NCBI GenBank assembly: GCA_964451705.1
Contig: CAYVIV010000006.1
Location: forward strand, 1-31,699
Reading direction: 5' to 3'
Origin: CAYYFV01 sp964451705
GTDB lineage: Bacteria > Patescibacteriota > Gracilibacteria > UBA1369 > GCA-2718715
Length of the DNA: 31,699 nucleotides
Part shown: positions 24,349 through 31,699 of the stretch, piece after piece
Layout of the letters: each line of letters begins with the position of its first letter
How positions within the stretch are numbered: position 1 is the first letter of the stretch
Notes under the pieces: model-generated
Databases searched by the model: none
Seen by the model: only the letters and a program-made list of their open reading frames with translations
What the model was told of the DNA's origin: nothing
Translations under genes and position numbers: made by a program

Positions 24349-25415
24349 ACGAAAAACTTCAAAAACTCGCAGAGGAATTCCAAGAAATAGAGAACAAACT
24401 GATGAATCCCGATATTGTTAGCAATCAACAAGAATATAAGAAAATTATGATTCGCCGTAGCGAACTAGAACCCGTAGTTATAGCATTCAAAAAGTACATG
24501 GCAGCCCAAAGCAATATTGATGAGGCTCAGACACTAATACAGTCAGAAACAGATGCTGAGGCCAAAGAGTTCTACCAATCAGAAATCAACGAATCCAAAG
24601 AATTACTAGAAACCTTGGAGGACGAACTCAAATTGGCACTTGTGCCCAAAGACCCAAATGATTACAAAAATTGTATTTTAGAAATCAGAGCGGGCGCCGG
24701 CGGCGACGAAGCAAGTCTTTTTGCAGCAGAGCTGGCTCGCATGTATCAACGCTTTAGCGAAGACAATGGGTTTGCACTAGAGGTGCTGTCATCCAATGAA
24801 AATGAAAGCGGAGGATTTAAAGAAATCTTTTTGGCTGTCAATGGCCCTAAAGCCTTTGGCACATTTAAATTTGAATCTGGAGTCCATCGTGTCCAAAGGA
24901 TCCCAGTAACAGAGTCTCAAGGACGTGTACACACCTCGGCAGCTTCTGTAGTTGTCTTACCCGAAGCCGATGATATTGATATGAACATCAGCGAAAACGA
25001 ACTCAGATTCGATGTTTTTAGGTCTTCTGGGCCAGGAGGACAGTCTGTAAACACCACAGACTCAGCAGTTAGGGTTACACACATCCCAACTGGGCTCACA
25101 GTTAATTGCCAAGATGGTAAGTCTCAATTAAAAAACAAAACCAAAGCCTTGTCTATTTTGCATGCTCGCTTGTACGATCTAGAGCTAGAAAAACAACAAA
25201 AGGAGCTTGGCTCAGCCAGAATGGCATCGATTGGGTCTGGGGATAGATCAGAAAAAATTCGCACATATAACTTTCCTCAAGATCGTGTTACAGATCATAG
25301 AATCAAGCAAAGCTGGAACAACCTACCAGGTATTTTGAGTGGCGACATTGCCAAAATAGTAGAAGCCCTAACTATTGAAGACCAGGCTCGTAAACTTAGC
25401 CAGTCCGAAGTCTAG
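24345..25415 (+). CDS. prfA: Peptide chain release factor 1
   Basis: RF1 reads UAA and UAG stop codons. The 356-residue product has the peptidyl-hydrolysis GGQ at 231-233 (SSGPGGQSVNTTDSAVR in sense). The stop-codon recognition tripeptide is PVT at 187-189, where E. coli RF1 has PAT, within HRVQRIPVTESQGRVHTSA. That motif and the overall length fit RF1 rather than RF2, which has SPF. The N-terminal coiled coil is at about 1-100. It is coupled to prmC by an ATGA overlap. Since at least three genes in the window end in TGA, an RF2 should exist elsewhere in the genome. Confidence 0.96.
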   Translation: MNEKLQKLAEEFQEIENKLMNPDIVSNQQEYKKIMIRRSELEPVVIAFKKYMAAQSNIDEAQTLIQSETDAEAKEFYQSEINESKELLETLEDELKLALVPKDPNDYKNCILEIRAGAGGDEASLFAAELARMYQRFSEDNGFALEVLSSNENESGGFKEIFLAVNGPKAFGTFKFESGVHRVQRIPVTESQGRVHTSAASVVVLPEADDIDMNISENELRFDVFRSSGPGGQSVNTTDSAVRVTHIPTGLTVNCQDGKSQLKNKTKALSILHARLYDLELEKQQKELGSARMASIGSGDRSEKIRTYNFPQDRVTDHRIKQSWNNLPGILSGDIAKIVEALTIEDQARKLSQSEV

Positions 25416-25454
25416 AGCGCAAATCTCTAGCATTAGCCGCTTAGAACTCAAAAC

Positions 25455-25471
25455 AGCCTATATTAAAGGCT
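25455..25471. terminator. Weak hairpin between convergent prfA and response regulator
   Basis: AGCCT (25455-25459) pairs with AGGCT (25467-25471) around seven A/T bases. The regulator's stop codon lies within it, and on the - strand it is followed by GTTTTG. It could end transcription from the regulator side. The stem is short, so this is tentative. Confidence 0.3.
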
Positions 25472-25858
25472 ATAGCTTAAGATAAAGATATCCATATCTG
25501 CAATGTTTCTGAATTTAGAGAAGACTGGAATTTTTTCATCTACATTATGTGCAGCTAGCTTTCTGCGTACACTCTCTAAATCTAAACTCGAACGTATGCA
25601 AACTGCTGTCGGTTTATGTTTTACCAGGTACTCCACAACAAACTCACCACCGCATTGCGGCATGCACATATCAGAGATAACAACCATTCTAGGGATGAGT
25701 TCTAAATTCTTTTTAAAAAACTCAATTGCAGTTTTGCCGTCTGCAAAAGACTTAGTTTCCACAGCGGGGTGCAGCAGTTTATGCAGGTAATCTTTGTGCT
25801 TTACCAAAATCTCTGGATCGTCGTCTATTAAAATGTATAATTTATGCAGTCCATTCAT
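25463..25858 (-). CDS. Orphan response regulator receiver domain
   Basis: This is a single CheY-like receiver of 131 residues with no output domain. The acidic pocket is Asp12-Asp13, the phospho-acceptor is Asp63 in VVISDMCMP, the switch hydroxyl is Ser90 in CIRSS, and the conserved lysine is Lys115 in VFSKF. All receiver landmarks are in place. No histidine kinase is nearby, so it would be phosphorylated by a kinase encoded elsewhere and signal by protein contact. It is transcribed divergently from tatD with 11 bases between start codons. A TAGAAT box at 25881-25886 lies inside the tatD coding region. Confidence 0.85.
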   Translation of the reverse strand: MNGLHKLYILIDDDPEILVKHKDYLHKLLHPAVETKSFADGKTAIEFFKKNLELIPRMVVISDMCMPQCGGEFVVEYLVKHKPTAVCIRSSLDLESVRRKLAAHNVDEKIPVFSKFRNIADMDIFILSYSL

Positions 25859-25886
25859 AATTCATCGCGATGTTAGATCCATTCTA
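25836..25886. promoter_or_regulatory. Overlapping divergent promoters of the response regulator and tatD
   Basis: A + strand TATAAT (25836-25841) inside the regulator gene would start tatD transcripts near 25848. A - strand TAGAAT (25881-25886) inside tatD would start regulator transcripts near 25874. The two predicted 5' ends therefore overlap by roughly 25 bases. No strong -35 boxes were seen. Confidence 0.35.
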
Positions 25887-26622
25887 TTTTGAATCCAAAC
25901 CCCAAACTAAGCAAGACATATTTTTTGACTCTCATTGCCACCTCCAGTATGAGCCACTTAGCCTAGAGCTTGCAGATGTAGTCGAACAGGCCCAGCGGGT
26001 GGGTCTTAAGAAGCTAATTTGCATTGGCACAGATTATGAATCTTCCGAAAAAGCCATTCAAATTGCCAAGCAATACCCCGGCTATGTATATGCAACCGTT
26101 GGTGAACATCCTTGTGAACACAATCAAACCATCAGCAAATTTGAGACGGATAAATTTAGGACACTCATTCAAGCAGAATCACAGTATATAGTAGCAGTAG
26201 GGGAAACAGGTTTAGATTTGCACCATGATCAAAAATTTTCAAATGAGCAGCTAGCAAGCCTCCAGGCTCATATTGAACTTGCACTAGAGTTTAACCTGCC
26301 AGTAGTCTTGCATATACGCCCGTACGACACATGCTTCGAGCAGGTATGGGATATGCTAGAGCAAAATAAAGTCCAAAAAGCCATCTTCCACTGCTACTCT
26401 GGATCTCTTCAGCAAGCACAGAGAATTTGGGCCAAAGGCTACAAAACATCATTTAGTCTCATTGTAAGCTATCCCAAAAACACTCAACTCCATGAAGTCT
26501 ATAAACTATGCCCATTAGAAAACTTACTCATAGAGACAGATGCTCCATTTTTACCACCACAATCCAAACGTGGGAAAACCTGTTACCCCCACTATCTAGA
26601 GTTCTTTAAGGCGATTATGTAG
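25870..26622 (+). CDS. tatD: TatD-family metal-dependent DNase
   Basis: This is a TIM-barrel metallohydrolase of the TatD family; members act as 3'-5' DNA/RNA exonucleases in repair. The 250-residue product has all metal ligands: His22 and His24 (DSHCHL), Glu112 (VGETGLDLH), His148 (VVLHIRP), His174 (IFHCYSG) and Asp224 (IETDAPFLPP). The last 27 bases overlap the 3' end of the convergent 795-residue gene. The protein is slightly shorter at the C-terminus than many TatD proteins. No Shine-Dalgarno precedes the ATG. Confidence 0.94.
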   Translation: MLDPFYFESKPQTKQDIFFDSHCHLQYEPLSLELADVVEQAQRVGLKKLICIGTDYESSEKAIQIAKQYPGYVYATVGEHPCEHNQTISKFETDKFRTLIQAESQYIVAVGETGLDLHHDQKFSNEQLASLQAHIELALEFNLPVVLHIRPYDTCFEQVWDMLEQNKVQKAIFHCYSGSLQQAQRIWAKGYKTSFSLIVSYPKNTQLHEVYKLCPLENLLIETDAPFLPPQSKRGKTCYPHYLEFFKAIM

Positions 26623-28983
26623 TTGCACAAGCTGGTCAAATTCTTCTTCGCTAAAGTATTTAATAAAAATGTCTTGTTCTTGTTTGACTGTAAGCATGTT
26701 ATTAAAGACAAATTCTAGTAGCTTATTATCAACTTTGTCATCTTCAATAAGTTGGGCATAAAGTTCTGGGTTTTCAAAGATAGCCTTGAATACAACTTGT
26801 AAAGACCAAACATAAAGCATTTTGAGGTTCGGTGCACAACTTTCATAATCTTGAAAGGCTAGGAATATAAAACATTGCTTAACTGCACGGTAGTAATATG
26901 GGAGTTTCAGTTTTAAAATTTTCAAGATTTGTTTCCACTCATATTCATCGTGGTCGTCTGCTTTGGCGTCTTCTGGGGTTTCGTGATCACAGACCACTTG
27001 GATTTCAATGGTCGTATCCACGGCCTGGCCTTTACTAGCTTGTTCTTGAATACGCTCATGTTGTTTTTGCAGCGTAGCAGTAGTTTGTAAACTAGTCAGC
27101 AGATGCTGTACTATTGCTCCTTGTTGGTCCGCCAAAGATTCACTAATAATTTGAAAAACCTCAGCAGACACCTGAGCTTCTATCAGCTTACGAATCATTT
27201 GTTGATGGGCCATAGCTGTAGAGCTAAGCAACTCACTGCTAGTCAGTGCACAAACTTGGGCCCGCATAGCTTGAGATATTTCTAGTACTTGGTCAGCACC
27301 CTGGCTAGTGACTTCTCCATGTTCTCTTAAGACAATTTTAAACATTTGAAAACTAGCATTGCTATATTGATTGTGCCTCTTATGTTCTATACCAAAGGTA
27401 GATTTTGGCATTTCGTAAAGTGTGTCTCCATGTCTAGATATGAAAAAAGTCGTTAACGCTGCACATACTTCGTCTAATACTTTTGGTTGGTTTTTGAGAC
27501 TTGCTGGCAGGACTACGCGAATTCTGAGTACATCTAAGATTTGTTTTAAATCTACATTCTTAGCCAGAATTTTTCTCATGAGAGATGTCGGTGTTTTAAC
27601 CCCAGGAATAATCAGATTGATTTCACTAGGGTCAGTCATTTTAGGAGTCTGAAGCATTGCAGACATCTGTGTCTTCTCAGGGGAGCTTGAAATCAATTTA
27701 AAGGCAAATGCAGCACTTTTGTAAAGCGAGGGGGTTGTGTAGGACTCAATTAATTTGTCTCTAAGTTTGTTTAAGTTGTAATAGTTATATCTACCCTTAA
27801 ATCCATTGTCCAAAAACATTAAGTCTAAAATAAATCGACTTAAAATAGTCAAGTTCCAGTCGGCCTGGTTAAATGGTGCTCTAAATCTCTTTTCTGTATC
27901 AGTTGTTAGAGTGCCGAAGAGTGAGTCGAGCTTTAGAGTGCCATTTTGCAGGTTCTCTAGCATATCTAAACAATCTTTATGATTCGCAGATTCAAAAATT
28001 TTCAAGTTGCCTGAAGGCTCAACCGTTTTATTACTCGGATCAATCCTAATTGCCTCAGGAATTAATATCCCAACTGCTTGGGGGTATTTAGCTTGCAGAG
28101 CTGCGAGTGCCCAAGGTAAATCCATTTTGACAGGTCCAGATTCTGACTCTTTGAATCTATGCAATTCTAATAAGAAAGCCAGTGCAGTATTATAATGAGC
28201 TTTGAGTTTCTCCATACCACCCTGAGAGTCCAATTGCCAGCACTTACTCAGGTCCATAGAGTTATCAAACATGATATTACTATTTGTAACCTCATGCACA
28301 AAGCTTGCACTGCTGCTTGATAGGGCACAGTAGGTTTCCCACAAATTACTTGGGGTAAAACCAAATAGAAGCTTGCATGTCTTAGCAAGATTTTGTTTAA
28401 TGTAAAATATATTCTCTTTTTTCTGACCTTCTAGGTTTTGCACCTCTTTATTGTCCATATACCACAGGTATAAAGCTTGTACATTTTTCATGTCAACCCT
28501 TTCCTTCTGCTCATCATTTTCGGCTTGGGCCATTAAAACAGTGTTGAGTTTTGTAATCGAAGAGTGGGTTTGCGCAATATTTATTTCGACTCGCCCAGTT
28601 TTATAAATTTGAAATAATTCTTGAATATCCTCCTCATCCACCTTCCCTGGATTCCGTACTTTTGTAAAATTAACCAAGTTAATCTTAAAAGTATTATAGT
28701 TCCATTGGCCATCTTGGTTACGAGCCATCTGAAATAATACATATATACGCTCTAGTTCATCTGTATTAAGATCAAGGTCCCAGTACTTCTTCATAATTCG
28801 ACGAATTGGCAAGTTGCACTTTGCAAGTAAAACTCTATCAAGCAAATCGGCCTCCCCATTAGAGTTTTGCTTTGCCTTAGAAACCACCTGCTCAGCATAG
28901 GCACTTGGATCTATATATAGCAAATCAAGTCGGGTCTCTTTGCTCTTTGGTGTCTCTTTTATATTTGTGCGGTCTATTGCCAT
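26596..28983 (-). CDS. Large protein with a diverged RelA/SpoT synthetase-like core
   Basis: I recognise no family over the full 795 residues. The first 440 are helical and unassigned. From 460 onward there are, in order, the landmarks of a (p)ppGpp synthetase fold: PGVKTPTSLMRKI (460-472; compare R-x-K-x3-S-x3-K), ILDVLRIRVV (482-491; Asp484-x4-Arg489, the metal-binding D-x4-R motif), QYSNASFQMFKIVL (539-552; compare GYQSLHTTV), and TIEIQVV (658-664; compare EIQIRT). The first Arg is replaced by Gly. About 100 residues are inserted before the EIQV strand. It may make or sense alarmone nucleotides, or be an inactive fold. It has one of the best promoters in the window and overlaps tatD by 27 bases at its 3' end. 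Confidence 0.45.
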   Translation of the reverse strand: MAIDRTNIKETPKSKETRLDLLYIDPSAYAEQVVSKAKQNSNGEADLLDRVLLAKCNLPIRRIMKKYWDLDLNTDELERIYVLFQMARNQDGQWNYNTFKINLVNFTKVRNPGKVDEEDIQELFQIYKTGRVEINIAQTHSSITKLNTVLMAQAENDEQKERVDMKNVQALYLWYMDNKEVQNLEGQKKENIFYIKQNLAKTCKLLFGFTPSNLWETYCALSSSSASFVHEVTNSNIMFDNSMDLSKCWQLDSQGGMEKLKAHYNTALAFLLELHRFKESESGPVKMDLPWALAALQAKYPQAVGILIPEAIRIDPSNKTVEPSGNLKIFESANHKDCLDMLENLQNGTLKLDSLFGTLTTDTEKRFRAPFNQADWNLTILSRFILDLMFLDNGFKGRYNYYNLNKLRDKLIESYTTPSLYKSAAFAFKLISSSPEKTQMSAMLQTPKMTDPSEINLIIPGVKTPTSLMRKILAKNVDLKQILDVLRIRVVLPASLKNQPKVLDEVCAALTTFFISRHGDTLYEMPKSTFGIEHKRHNQYSNASFQMFKIVLREHGEVTSQGADQVLEISQAMRAQVCALTSSELLSSTAMAHQQMIRKLIEAQVSAEVFQIISESLADQQGAIVQHLLTSLQTTATLQKQHERIQEQASKGQAVDTTIEIQVVCDHETPEDAKADDHDEYEWKQILKILKLKLPYYYRAVKQCFIFLAFQDYESCAPNLKMLYVWSLQVVFKAIFENPELYAQLIEDDKVDNKLLEFVFNNMLTVKQEQDIFIKYFSEEEFDQLVQLHNRLKEL

Positions 28984-29010
28984 ATCTTCATCTTCTAAGT
29001 AGTAGGTGTT

Positions 29011-29039
29011 ATTCTAGACTAGTAAACAAAATTTGTCAA
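29011..29039 (-). promoter_or_regulatory. Near-consensus promoter of the 795-residue gene
   Basis: On the - strand TTGACA (29034-29039) and TAGAAT (29011-29016) are exactly 17 bases apart. Transcription would begin near 29004, giving a leader of about 20 bases. Confidence 0.7.
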
Positions 29040-29075
29040 TATTCACATTCAGACATAAAGCGACTAGAATATAAA

Positions 29076-29081
29076 TATAAT
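29076..29081 (+). promoter_or_regulatory. -10 box (TATAAT) of the HPPD-like gene
   Basis: A perfect TATAAT ends ten bases before the ATG at 29092, so the leader would be only about three bases. No good -35 box is visible; the divergent promoter lies close by. Confidence 0.5.
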
Positions 29082-29091
29082 TTTTCAAGAT

Positions 29092-30306
29092 ATGCTTGAT
29101 TATCAATCAGTTGACCTACAGGGAGACAAGCAACACTCAGCTTTCTTCCATGAATATTTAGATAAAATCTACCAGCAGCGCCAGGAGTCCAATCTTGATG
29201 AAAATATTCTAGCGATCCACCACATGTTGGTGCAAGTAGCCCCTCAAACCTCGGCTGCATATATTGCAGAGCTCTTACTATCTACACCTTACAAGTACTC
29301 AGAATCTTATACAGATAAGCATTTTATTTACCATATCTTACAGATAGCTCCAGAATACCCCGATCTTTTAGTTAGAGAGCCATTAGGTGACTGCCAAATA
29401 GACATTGTACACCTAAACATGCTGGCCCAAACTTCACGTAAACATCCTCAAGTCAGATATATAGGAGAGGTTTTTAATGTTTCTGATCTGCAGGCTGTAT
29501 ACAAGCAACTGCACGACAAACAAGCAGTCTTATTTGAATCTACTCCAGACGAACTAAAACCACAAGAAGTTTTATGGACACAGGCAAGTGTCTTTACGCA
29601 TAATCACTATGGCTATATACAAGACCCACAAAACAGCAGGCAGTACTTTCGCCTAGCAGATTGGGAGTTTGCTGCTGAGGACCTAGCTAAATTCAAACTA
29701 GCCAAAGATAAGTTCAATAATTACGATCTACATAAGTATCTGCTACCAATAGATCATTTTGCTACACGCGTATATTGCCACGATAGGGAACACGCAATTT
29801 TGGAATTTCTATCTTTAGCACCCTATTACTTCTGGGGCGCATACAATATTGGAGATCAAAACTCTTCTACAAATGTATGCCGACATATTCAAGGGGGCCC
29901 AGAGCTCAAATCACCAGCTAAAGTGTTTACTGCCAACAATACTCCATTTTACACAAATCACATAGACAAGCTGCCGTGCCCAACTGAAAACTTTGTGCGT
30001 GCCTACGGCCGCAGGCTGCACCACATCGCCTTTGCTGTCAAAGATGGTTTTATAGGTCTCGAAGAAAATAACTATCGCAATGTTGATTTTGTTGTAGATC
30101 AACTCAAAAAAGCTCATATGCAGTTTTTAGACCATGTGATAGGCTCGTGTGCCGAGGGACTTAAACAGATTTTCTCAGAAAAATCACGCTATAGCCTGCT
30201 TATTACTGAATACATTCAGCGCTGCGACAACTTCGATGGATTTTTCACAAAAGAAAACGTCGCCGCCCTTACCAAAGCCGCCGGCAAAGACGATTTGATC
30301 ACCTAA
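29092..30306 (+). CDS. VOC-superfamily protein resembling 4-hydroxyphenylpyruvate dioxygenase
   Basis: Residues about 215-400 of this 404-residue protein resemble the C-terminal barrel of HPPD, an iron-dependent enzyme that turns 4-hydroxyphenylpyruvate into homogentisate. The three iron ligands are in place: His222 (PIDHFATRV), His311 (RLHHIAFAV) and Glu373 (ITEYIQRC). Between them, LKQIFSE (357-363) matches the LLQIF strand and FTKENVAALTKA (385-396) the closing helix of HPPD. The N-terminal half (1-200) is less recognisable and could be a diverged first VOC module. No tyrosine-catabolism genes are nearby. It could be HPPD, hydroxymandelate synthase-like, or a repurposed VOC protein. The fold call is fairly good; the reaction is uncertain. 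Confidence 0.55.
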   Translation: MLDYQSVDLQGDKQHSAFFHEYLDKIYQQRQESNLDENILAIHHMLVQVAPQTSAAYIAELLLSTPYKYSESYTDKHFIYHILQIAPEYPDLLVREPLGDCQIDIVHLNMLAQTSRKHPQVRYIGEVFNVSDLQAVYKQLHDKQAVLFESTPDELKPQEVLWTQASVFTHNHYGYIQDPQNSRQYFRLADWEFAAEDLAKFKLAKDKFNNYDLHKYLLPIDHFATRVYCHDREHAILEFLSLAPYYFWGAYNIGDQNSSTNVCRHIQGGPELKSPAKVFTANNTPFYTNHIDKLPCPTENFVRAYGRRLHHIAFAVKDGFIGLEENNYRNVDFVVDQLKKAHMQFLDHVIGSCAEGLKQIFSEKSRYSLLITEYIQRCDNFDGFFTKENVAALTKAAGKDDLIT

Positions 30307-30318
30307 ACTAAACAGTTA

Positions 30319-30346
30319 TTGACAAATCTAAAAGAGGCTGTATAAT
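30319..30346 (+). promoter_or_regulatory. Consensus sigma-70-type promoter of the structured leader
   Basis: TTGACA (30319-30324) and TATAAT (30341-30346) match both consensus hexamers exactly, with a 16-base spacer. The predicted start is near 30353, four bases before the first hairpin and about 230 bases before the next gene. It is the strongest promoter in the window. Confidence 0.8.
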
Positions 30347-30352
30347 AGAAAC

Positions 30353-30582
30353 TTAATCAAGAGTCACAGTATACTTATTGAATACTCTCAGACTCTTGAA
30401 ATGCAATATAGGGACAATTAGTACTCACTCATTGCAAAAAAGACCATGTAATTGGATTGAATACCGGAGGTCACAAACCCCATTCTAAATATAAGTATTA
30501 AACAAGCTGACAACACTTAACAGCCTAAACATACAGATTACAGACTCAATCTAGTTACATAAATTATTATGTAATTAAATTA
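30353..30582 (+). ncRNA. Structured leader or small RNA upstream of the MFS gene
   Basis: The transcript from the consensus promoter would begin with a hairpin: TCAAGAGTC (30357-30365) pairs perfectly with 30391-30399, with an inner stem AGTAT/ATACT (30368-30372 with 30382-30386). A second stem pairs TGCAAT (30402-30407) with ATTGCA (30431-30436). A third, TTACATAA/TTATGTAA (30555-30562 with 30567-30574), ends eight bases before the ATG. ATGTAATT also occurs at 30446-30453 and could compete for the same TTACAT strand, giving alternative folds. No known riboswitch core, tmRNA, 6S or SRP RNA signature was recognised. It may be a regulatory leader for the transporter or a separate small RNA. Confidence 0.45.
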
Positions 30583-31699
30583 ATGAAACTAAAATCAAAT
30601 ATTTGGAAGCTGTTAATATTAAGAACTGCTTCCACACGCTTGTACACAATGATTCTCGCTGTGTACTTTCTCACCTTACCTGGTGTTACAATTCCTCAAG
30701 TAGGACTCTATGCTGCCGTCGGTTACCTAACCGAGTTTCTTTTAGAAATCCCAACAGGTTATTTATCAGACCGGCTCGGCCATAAAAAGATGTTAGTCCT
30801 AAGTCGTATTAGTGCTTTGCTTGGAGTTATATGTTTTATAGTTGGCAGTAGCCTAACCTGGTTCATTCTCGGGTCATTTTTAACCTCGATTGGTTTTGCT
30901 ACACAGTCAGGGACCTATGTCGCATTTTTAAAAGAAACGTTAGAAAGCTTAAATTCAAAAGATAAGTTAGTCAAAACCTTCTCACAAATTGCTACAAAGT
31001 CTTATCTAATCTCAGCGGGCTTACTTTTAGTGGCCTCGGCTCTAACACTTGTGCATATTACACTACCATTGTATTTAAACTTGTTTATAGACATGATGGC
31101 TGTAATAATAGCGTTTAGCCTTAAAGAACCAAGAGTACATATTGAGCAAACATCGCATATTCCAGTTCAAAAAGTACTCTGCGAGCTAAAACAAACGCCA
31201 TTTTTACACTGGGCATTATTTAGCTCTTTAACTTTTGCATTTCAAATCACACTTTCAAACTATATTTACCCACATCTAACAGTACTTGGCTCTCCAATTG
31301 TATTATTAGGACTTATAGTAACCCTTTCTAGAATTGTCTCGGCAGCCGTGGCGCAGAAGTTATCACATATAGAAAAAATAAAAGACCCCTACAAACTAGC
31401 ACGGATAGATATCATGCTGATGCCGCTGCTATATATTCTCATGAGCCTTAGCTCTAACTATGTGTTAGTAATGATTCTACTAATATTTGTCAACGGCTAT
31501 AGTAGAGGTCGCCAAGCATTTATAAGTAGTTATCTAGTCCATAATTATCTGCCAAACAGCAAGTACGCCGCCACCTCTTTGTCAGTTATGTCTCAAATCA
31601 ACATGTTGATAAGCTTAGCTGTCACATTTGCAATCGGGTTTATAATGAGCATTAGTTACCAGATAGGCATATTTACAATGGGCATTGGATTGTTCGTTT
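30583..31699 (+). CDS. MFS transporter (3' end beyond the window)
   Basis: The frame is open from ATG at 30583 to the window edge, giving 372 residues. Hydrophobic segments alternate with short loops as in the major facilitator superfamily. The loop after the second segment reads GYLSDRLGHKK, a good match to MFS motif A. A segment TYVAFLKETLESLN corresponds in position to NALLYDSLSQLN of the transporter at 18372-19556, so the two are probably distant paralogues. Substrate unknown; drug-efflux-like members share this pattern. No Shine-Dalgarno is present. The long structured leader in front suggests control after transcription starts. Confidence 0.85.
   Translation, partial: MKLKSNIWKLLILRTASTRLYTMILAVYFLTLPGVTIPQVGLYAAVGYLTEFLLEIPTGYLSDRLGHKKMLVLSRISALLGVICFIVGSSLTWFILGSFLTSIGFATQSGTYVAFLKETLESLNSKDKLVKTFSQIATKSYLISAGLLLVASALTLVHITLPLYLNLFIDMMAVIIAFSLKEPRVHIEQTSHIPVQKVLCELKQTPFLHWALFSSLTFAFQITLSNYIYPHLTVLGSPIVLLGLIVTLSRIVSAAVAQKLSHIEKIKDPYKLARIDIMLMPLLYILMSLSSNYVLVMILLIFVNGYSRGRQAFISSYLVHNYLPNSKYAATSLSVMSQINMLISLAVTFAIGFIMSISYQIGIFTMGIGLFV

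Noticed and set aside
30400..30440. Resemblance of the leader segment GGGACAATTAGTACTCACTC to the complement of the 23S rRNA 3' end
   Set aside because: The similarity covers only a few bases and none of the neighbouring rRNA sequence follows.
30603..30785. Open frame inside the start of the last MFS gene
   Set aside because: It lies in another frame of a gene whose membrane segments and motif A are clear.
1..31699. CRISPR array, insertion sequence or prophage
   Set aside because: No regularly spaced direct repeats, transposase or phage structural genes were seen on either strand.

Overview
The window is an AT-rich, gene-dense stretch of bacterial chromosome with short intergenic gaps. It carries mostly core information-processing genes: gyrA, gyrB, rpsU, prmC, prfA, rpmE, tgt, ruvA, a dnaQ-like exonuclease, an rRNA m5C methyltransferase, tRNA-Leu and tRNA-Val. 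Mixed with these are a few envelope, proteolysis and lineage-specific genes. A reduced-genome lineage of the Patescibacteria/candidate phyla radiation type seems most likely. The support is a lone VirB4-like ATPase, a sigma-region-4/HARE regulator, NLPY instead of NPPY in PrmC, almost no Shine-Dalgarno sequences, and -10 boxes lying 4-13 nt before many start codons. The genetic code looks standard: three genes end in TGA, two of them in ATGA overlaps with the next gene. No phylum is proven by this sequence alone.

Layout. 1-2094: possible tail of a broken + gene, then htrA and a dnaQ-like exonuclease on the - strand. 2233-5452: an unknown helical protein overlapping a SanA/YdcF-like membrane protein, a terminator, then a protein with a PD-(D/E)XK nuclease signature. 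5455-7634: tRNA-Leu(GAG), a stand-alone GTP cyclohydrolase II and an RNA m5C methyltransferase. 7669-10219: a - strand pair (a truncated GT2 glycosyltransferase fused to a Nudix domain, then a transglutaminase-like protein) and tRNA-Val(TAC). 10238-13529: rpmE, tgt, ruvA and the sigma-4/HARE regulator, with strong terminators and a palindrome in the regulator's promoter. 13594-23256: gyrA (-), a VirB4-like ATPase (+), an MFS transporter and a C-terminal processing protease (-), then gyrB (+). 23310-25415: rpsU-prmC-prfA. 25463-28983: an orphan response regulator, tatD, and a 795-residue protein in which I see a diverged RelA/SpoT synthetase signature. 29092-31699: a 4-hydroxyphenylpyruvate-dioxygenase-like VOC protein, a consensus promoter driving a structured 230-nt leader, and an MFS transporter that runs off the window.

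How the genes work together. Translation is the main theme: L31, S21, RF1 and its methyltransferase PrmC, Tgt, the rRNA methylase and two tRNAs. DNA topology and repair come next (GyrA/GyrB, RuvA, DnaQ-like, TatD). Envelope quality control is represented by HtrA and the S41 protease. No CRISPR array, rRNA, insertion sequence or prophage was seen. The most interesting parts are the RelA-like 795-residue protein, the HPPD-like protein, the candidate nuclease, the truncated GT2-Nudix fusion, the zinc-ligand-poor Tgt beside a cysteine-free L31, and the structured leader before the last gene.
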